Assembly: GCA_023399155.1 (NCBI GenBank)
Contig: JAEWQP010000040.1
Coordinates: 1 to 47,115 of the forward strand
Reading direction: 5' to 3'
From: Verrucomicrobiota bacterium
Lineage (GTDB): Bacteria > Verrucomicrobiota > Verrucomicrobiia > Opitutales > Opitutaceae
Length of the DNA: 47,115 nt
In this document: one piece after another, positions 43,102 through 47,115 of the stretch
How the letters are laid out: every line of letters starts with the position of its first letter
Numbering within the stretch: position 1 is the first letter of the stretch
The notes under the pieces: model-generated
Databases searched by the model: none
Told to the model about the DNA's origin: nothing
The model's input: the letters and a program-made list of their open reading frames with translations, nothing else
Program-made: the position numbers and the translations under genes

Positions 43102-44508
43102 TCAGGAACCCGGCGACGGGCGGCCGAGGTGCGCGCGAAGCCAGGCCAAGCCTCCCGCATGATCGGTAAAGGCGCCATCGAGCTGCGCCTCGAATGCCTC
43201 GTGGAGGATGGCGGCGAATTGGCGGCCGGGAGTTTCGCCGAGGGCGATCAGGTCGCGTCCGAGCACAAGCGGCCTGGGTGCGGCGGAGTCGACCGCGAGA
43301 CGCCGGGCGGCGTCGCGCAGTTGGCGCATCCGGCGTTCGGTATTCTCCGAGATGAGCGGCGGCCGCCCGCGGTGATCCGATTCCATCACAGCGAGCAGAT
43401 GATCGATCGTCGCGGGATCGAGCCGGCGGGCCAGTCGCCGCACGGCCGCAGCCGTCGGGCCCTCGGCGGGAAAATGGGTGTGCGCGTGGTGGTTCTCGAC
43501 CAGCGCCCGGACCGGCGCGCGAAGCTCGATCGGGCTGCCGAGTCGTTCGAGGAAGGCCACGACCAGCGGCCCGCCCGCTTCCGCATGGCCGGGGCTCACC
43601 CAACGCTCCCGGTCGTGTTTCAACGCCCGGTGGGTGGTGGCGGGTTTGCCGAAATCGTGGCCGAGTACCGCGAACATCAGCACGCGGCGGAGGTCCGATG
43701 GCGCCTCGTGCCACGCCGTGAGCCGGACGAGCGCGTCCATGGACAGCCCGGTATGGACAAACACGTCGCCCTCGGGATGCCATTCCGGGTCCTGGGGCGT
43801 GCCATCGAGCGCGGCGAGCTCCGGGAAATGGCGCAACCAGCCGCTGGCCTTGAGCGCGGTCAGGCCGTGCGAGGGAAAAGCAGCGCGCGTGGCGAACTTG
43901 TCCCACTCGCCCCAGACGCGTTCGCGAGGCAGTTCATCGAACGTTGGCGCGATCGAGGCACACAGCGCTGCGGTTGCCGGCGCGAGCGCGAATCCGAAGC
44001 GGGCGGCAAATTGGAACCCACGCAGCACCCGCAGCGGGTCCTCGACAAAGGCGCGACTGGTGTGGCGGAGCGTCCGCTGGCGAAGGTCGCGTTCGCCTCC
44101 ATGGTGGTCGACGAGCGCTCCCGCGATCGGATCGTAGAGGAGCGCATTGATCGTGAAGTCCCGACGCGCCGACGCGGTGCAGGCGTCGAGCGCGGCATCC
44201 GGCACGACGGCAAACCCCCGGTGTCCGCTCCCCGTCTTGGTTTCCCGGCGGGGCAGGCTGATGTCGTATTCGTCGCCGCCGACCCTAACCTTGATCACGC
44301 CGAAAGTGCGGCCAACCACATCGGTCGGTCCAAACGACCGCAGCGCCGCGCCGATCTGGTCCCAGTCCAGGCCGTAGACCTCGACGTCGAAATCCTTGGC
44401 CTCGTGCCCAAGGAGCCAGTCGCGGACGCACCCGCCCGCAAGCAGGGGACGCCCCCCCCGCCTCGCGAGGGCCTCGAGCACCGCGCGAAGACTGTCGGGA
44501 AGCTTCAT
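43102..44508 (-). CDS. cca: CCA-adding/poly(A) polymerase-family tRNA nucleotidyltransferase with HD domain
   Basis: 468 residues from the ATG at 44508. The class II nucleotidyltransferase head has PLLAGGCVRDWLLGHEAKDFDVEVYG, then RRDFTINALLYDP and DPLRVLRGFQFAARFGF. An HD motif follows (LGHDFGKPATTH) with a helical tail. It repairs or adds the tRNA 3' CCA end. The start overlaps the DUF423 gene's stop (ATGA). Confidence 0.9.
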   Translation of the reverse strand: MKLPDSLRAVLEALARRGGRPLLAGGCVRDWLLGHEAKDFDVEVYGLDWDQIGAALRSFGPTDVVGRTFGVIKVRVGGDEYDISLPRRETKTGSGHRGFAVVPDAALDACTASARRDFTINALLYDPIAGALVDHHGGERDLRQRTLRHTSRAFVEDPLRVLRGFQFAARFGFALAPATAALCASIAPTFDELPRERVWGEWDKFATRAAFPSHGLTALKASGWLRHFPELAALDGTPQDPEWHPEGDVFVHTGLSMDALVRLTAWHEAPSDLRRVLMFAVLGHDFGKPATTHRALKHDRERWVSPGHAEAGGPLVVAFLERLGSPIELRAPVRALVENHHAHTHFPAEGPTAAAVRRLARRLDPATIDHLLAVMESDHRGRPPLISENTERRMRQLRDAARRLAVDSAAPRPLVLGRDLIALGETPGRQFAAILHEAFEAQLDGAFTDHAGGLAWLRAHLGRPSPGS

Positions 44509-44903
44509 GCCGTCGGTCCCGCGCGGGGCCCGCGGCGGCGCGCTCCCAGGGCGAGCAGCGTCCAGCCGCCGAGAAAGCACAGCCCGCCGAACGGTGTCAC
44601 CGGCCAGATCCAGCCGGAGGGCGCTCCCAGGGCCAGCGCATAGAGCGAACCACTGAAGCACAGCACACCCGCCAGCCAGAGCCATCCGGCGGCTTGCAGC
44701 GGACGTGAGGTGGCCGCCTGCGGGTCCACACGCACCCAGATCCCGACCGCGACGAGCGCGAGGGCATGGACGAATTGGTAGAGCACGGCCGTCTCCCAGG
44801 AGTCGGTCCGGCCGACGGCTTCAAGGGTGGGGCGGAGACCGTGGGCACCGAAAGCACCAAGGGCGACGGCGGTCCCGCCGAGGAGGGCGGCTCGAAGGAT
44901 CAT
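44505..44903 (-). CDS. DUF423 family membrane protein
   Basis: 132 residues from the ATG at 44903. Four hydrophobic segments and the family's opening LLGGTAVALGAFGAHGLRP, the middle TAVLYQFVHALALVAVGIW, and GVLCFSGSLYALAL with the closing TPFGGLCFLGGWTLLAL identify the small YgdD/YwdK-like group. Function unknown; located in the inner membrane. Confidence 0.92.
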   Translation of the reverse strand: MILRAALLGGTAVALGAFGAHGLRPTLEAVGRTDSWETAVLYQFVHALALVAVGIWVRVDPQAATSRPLQAAGWLWLAGVLCFSGSLYALALGAPSGWIWPVTPFGGLCFLGGWTLLALGARRRGPRAGPTA

Positions 44904-45092
44904 GAGCGAATCAAGAGAAACTGCGGCTTCGGATGAGCGGGTGGCATGCCTTCTGCAGTCGGGAATCGAGTCTTCCATCGGTGGAACCCGCCTTCGTTTT
45001 CCCTTGTCTCGATGCGGCCCAAACCTTTGGTTGCCAAGATTCTCCGGCGTGACTAGCCGGAGGACTTACCAAACCTACGAAGAAAACCAACC

Positions 45093-45779
45093 ATGAAAAA
45101 GATCCTAGTGTTCGCCTTGGCGGCGCTTGCGACGACGGGAATCGCGAGAGCGGATTACTCGCTCTCGTCCGACCTCACCTACACAACTGAATACGTATTC
45201 CGCGGTATCCAGCTCGGCGATAACACGCTGCATCCCTCGATCGAGCTCACGCAGGGCGATTTCTACCTGGGCATGTGGGCGGCTCTTCCCATCGATCAGG
45301 TCGAGTCCAAGGGTTGGTCCAACGAGTTTGATTTCTACCTCGGGTACACGAAGGAGCTCTCGGACAAGGCCTCCGTCGATCTCGGCGTCACCTACTACTA
45401 CTATCCGGATGGTGAAGTGGACGAGAGCACCGAAGCCTACCTGGGCATGACGTTCGACGTCGGCGGGTTCACACCGAGCGCGTATGCCTACTACGACTTC
45501 GACCTCGAAGTCGTGACCCTGCAGGGCAGCATCGGCTACAGCATCCCGATGGCGGGTGCGGGCACCTCCCTCGATCTCTCCGCGACCTATGGCTACGTGG
45601 AGCCCGATGAGGGAGAGTCCTACACCTACTACGGCGCCAGCGCCCAGGTGCCCTACAAGCTTAACGAGAACGCCACGCTCACCTTCGGTGTGCACTACGC
45701 GAGCAACGACATTGACGGTATCTTCGACGTCGACGACAACTTCTTCTACTACACCGCTGGCGTGACCATCGGGTTCTGA
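45093..45779 (+). CDS. TorF-type putative porin
   Basis: 228 residues. A signal peptide (KKILVFALAALATTGIARA) is followed by LTYTTEYVFRGIQLGD, the characteristic start of the family (conserved hypothetical outer-membrane barrel, TIGR02001 type), with alternating Tyr-rich strands and a C-terminal aromatic residue (VTIGF), typical for barrel insertion. Acidic overall. Followed by a strong terminator, so it is a single-gene unit. Confidence 0.88.
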   Translation: MKKILVFALAALATTGIARADYSLSSDLTYTTEYVFRGIQLGDNTLHPSIELTQGDFYLGMWAALPIDQVESKGWSNEFDFYLGYTKELSDKASVDLGVTYYYYPDGEVDESTEAYLGMTFDVGGFTPSAYAYYDFDLEVVTLQGSIGYSIPMAGAGTSLDLSATYGYVEPDEGESYTYYGASAQVPYKLNENATLTFGVHYASNDIDGIFDVDDNFFYYTAGVTIGF

Positions 45780-45800
45780 ACCTGATCGACCGATTCCCAC

Positions 45801-45836
45801 CGACCCGCGCCCTGAACGGGCGCGGGTCGTGTTTTT
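45801..45836 (+). terminator. Intrinsic terminator of the porin gene
   Basis: Perfect 12-bp stem CGACCCGCGCCC (45801-45812) with GGGCGCGGGTCG (45818-45829), loop TGAAC, then a T-run at 45832-45836. It lies 22 bp after the stop codon. Confidence 0.9.
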
Positions 45837-45869
45837 GCCCAATTCTGCCGCACTCGTGGATTTCTGGCG

Positions 45870-45898
45870 TTGACAGGCTCCGGCGGCTTACTTCTTCC
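45870..45898 (+). promoter_or_regulatory. Possible rplM promoter
   Basis: A perfect TTGACA (45870-45875) lies 41 bp upstream of the rplM start, in the gap after the porin terminator. The -10 at the expected place (around 45893) is a poor match, so only the -35 is convincing. Confidence 0.4.
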
Positions 45899-45916
45899 TC
45901 ATCCCCTTTTCCTCAG

Positions 45917-46342
45917 ATGAAAACCATTCTCGCCAAGAAGGAGGACGTGCAACCGAAGTGGTTTGTGGTCGATGCTTCGGGTCAGGTGCTCGGTCGCCTG
46001 GCGGTCCGCATCGCCAACACCCTCCGCGGGCGCAACAAGACGACCTACACGCCGCATGTGGACACCGGTGACTTTGTCATCGTGGTCAACGCCGAGAAGG
46101 TGGTCCTGACGGGCAAGAAGGAGGAGCAAAACTCCTATATGTTCTTCAACGGCTTCGTCGGCCGCGAGCGTCACCTCTCGCTGGAAGAGATGCGCCGCCG
46201 CCATCCCGAGTTCATCATCGAGCACGCCGTGAAGGGCATGCTTCCGAAGAACCGGCTGGCGAACCGCATGATCACCAAGCTCAAGGTCTATGCCGGCGCG
46301 GAGCATCCGCACGCGGCGCAGAATCCGCAGCCCCTCTCCTGA
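45917..46342 (+). CDS. rplM: 50S ribosomal protein L13
   Basis: 141 residues. WFVVDASGQVLGRLAVRIANTLRGRNKTTYTPHVDTGDFVIVVNAEKVVLTG and HAVKGMLPKNRLANRMITKLKVYAGAEHPHAAQNP are typical of L13. There is no Shine-Dalgarno site (pyrimidine-rich upstream). First gene of the rplM-rpsI unit, 22 bp before rpsI. Confidence 0.98.
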   Translation: MKTILAKKEDVQPKWFVVDASGQVLGRLAVRIANTLRGRNKTTYTPHVDTGDFVIVVNAEKVVLTGKKEEQNSYMFFNGFVGRERHLSLEEMRRRHPEFIIEHAVKGMLPKNRLANRMITKLKVYAGAEHPHAAQNPQPLS

Positions 46343-46364
46343 ACCCTTTGCTGTCAGCCGAATC

Positions 46365-46769
46365 ATGAGCGCCACTGAAACCGCCACGTATTTCTGGGGC
46401 ACCGGTCGTCGCAAGACGTCCACCGCCCGCGTCCGCCTCAAGGAAGGCACTGGCTCCCTGGAGATCAATGGCGAGCCCGCCGATTCCTTCTTCTCGCACG
46501 AGAATTTCTCGCGCGTCGCCCTCCGTCCGCTCCAGACCGTCGAGCTGAAGGACAAGGTGGACGTGTTCGTCAACGTGAGCGGCGGTGGCGACACCGGCCA
46601 GGCCGGTGCGATCTCGCACGGCATCGCCCGTGCGCTGCTCAAGCTCAATCCCGAGCTCCGTCCCGCCCTGAAGAAGGCCGGTCATCTCACGCGCGACCCG
46701 CGCGAGAAGGAACGCAAGAAGTCCGGTCAGCCGGGCGCCCGCAAGCGCTTCCAGTTCTCCAAGCGCTGA
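46365..46769 (+). CDS. rpsI: 30S ribosomal protein S9
   Basis: 134 residues from the ATG at 46365. The GTGRRKTSTARVRL start, GGGDTGQAGAISHGIARALLKLNPELRPALKKAGHLTRDPREKERKK and the invariant C-terminal KRFQFSKR match S9, whose tail reaches the ribosomal P site. Confidence 0.98.
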   Translation: MSATETATYFWGTGRRKTSTARVRLKEGTGSLEINGEPADSFFSHENFSRVALRPLQTVELKDKVDVFVNVSGGGDTGQAGAISHGIARALLKLNPELRPALKKAGHLTRDPREKERKKSGQPGARKRFQFSKR

Positions 46770-46795
46770 GTTCAGTCCCAGCCCGATCTTTCGCC

Positions 46796-46831
46796 AGCCG
46801 GCTTCCCTGCGAAGCCGGCTGTTTTGTTTTT
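46796..46831 (+). terminator. Intrinsic terminator of rplM-rpsI
   Basis: 10-bp perfect stem AGCCGGCTTC (46796-46805) with GAAGCCGGCT (46811-46820), loop CCTGC, then GTTTTGTTTTT. It lies 26 bp after the rpsI stop. Confidence 0.92.
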
Positions 46832-47013
46832 AGTGCCTGTCCACCCGCGCGGAGGGAGTGTTGATCCTGCATCCGCGATCAACCCGGCCACGGAGTTCGC
46901 AGAATTCACGGAGCGGGCGTCCACGATCCGGGCTTCATCGTGTGTCGATCTCCCTCGAGTGAAGAGAGAGGCTCCGAAAACTCGAGGAATCCTATTGATT
47001 GTTACTTATAGAA

Positions 47014-47030
47014 GTGACAACTGAGGTCAC
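47014..47030 (+). promoter_or_regulatory. Inverted repeat upstream of the XRE-like start
   Basis: GTGAC (47014-47018) and GTCAC (47026-47030) form a spaced dyad 18 bp before the ATG at 47048. It is a possible operator for the downstream regulator; the dyad is short and could be chance. Confidence 0.3.
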
Positions 47031-47047
47031 ATCTGTATGTTTGCGGT

Positions 47048-47115
47048 ATGGGGATGCCGAAAGGATGCAAGATTGATGGGGAAGCGCTGAAGGTCCGGCG
47101 GCTGGAAGCACGACG
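47048..47115 (+). CDS. N-terminus of a probable XRE-family regulator (truncated by window end)
   Basis: Only 22 codons are visible, starting at ATG 47048 (or 47054). PKGCKIDGEALKVRRLEAR resembles the first helix of XRE helix-turn-helix proteins ('I.G.alk..R...gls'). The frame is open to the window end. The rest is not seen, so the call is tentative. Confidence 0.4.
   Translation, partial: MGMPKGCKIDGEALKVRRLEAR

Noticed and set aside
42940..44643. 567-residue plus-strand frame opposite cca
   Set aside because: Antisense of the nucleotidyltransferase; no recognisable protein features.
46832..47047. 66-residue plus-strand frame after rpsI
   Set aside because: It starts inside the terminator T-run, has no ribosome site and includes a CACGGAG-type intergenic repeat; it reads as non-coding.

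Overview
The window looks like a piece of a GC-rich Gram-negative chromosome, most likely from the Verrucomicrobiota and probably near Opitutaceae. That is an inference from protein character, the rarity of strong Shine-Dalgarno sites and the gene order; no search was run. It has two halves. Positions 1 to about 11,920 are an accessory region: lower GC by eye, short unlinked transcription units, mostly unrecognised proteins, and families typical of toxin-antitoxin and phage-defence neighbourhoods. From about 12,000 to the end lies dense, GC-rich core chromosome.

Accessory half. Four genes (43-1285, 2311-3651) carry, or resemble, the C-terminal toxin-binding region of the Xre/MbcA/ParS antitoxin family. 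They surround a metallophosphoesterase, and no RES- or MbcT-type toxin is visible. Next come two large overlapping genes: an 836-residue protein with two phospholipase D (HKD-type) half-sites and a C-terminal cysteine cluster, and a 539-residue protein of unknown family. These two are the best candidate for an undescribed system. They are followed by a dCTP deaminase gene with a small upstream partner, a divergent MraZ/AbrB-like protein, a translationally coupled pair of unknown genes, and a membrane-anchored Mrr-type nuclease with a zinc ribbon. A cluster of three related 20-bp repeats (11793-11922) marks the edge with the core.

Core half, left to right, mostly on the minus strand. A pilus/type II secretion-type operon reads prepilin, attenuator hairpin, PilB/GspE, PilC/GspF, pseudopilin, GspL-like PilM-PilN fusion, PilO-like, PilP-like, secretin; it is followed by a c-di-GMP response-regulator cyclase and an HD-GYP protein. 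Then come an SMP-30 family gene and a complete F-type ATP synthase operon (atpB-E-F-H-A-G-D-C). That operon is interrupted between atpA and atpG by a four-helix-bundle gene bounded by GAATG-rich inverted repeats, and a gene-less relative of the repeat sits between atpG and atpD. Next are trmB, a PhoR/PhoB-type pair, mnmG, mnmE, a membrane protein, dnaN, pssA preceded by a RelE/ParE-like gene, an EF-hand protein, transaldolase, a CCA-adding-type nucleotidyltransferase, a DUF423 protein, a TorF-type porin, rplM-rpsI, and the start of a probable XRE regulator.

A perfect 20-bp palindrome containing the 16-bp consensus parS sequence lies inside mnmG (35634-35653). With mnmG/mnmE/dnaN nearby, it suggests an origin-proximal chromosome segment. 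No tRNA, rRNA, CRISPR array, transposase or integrase gene was found.
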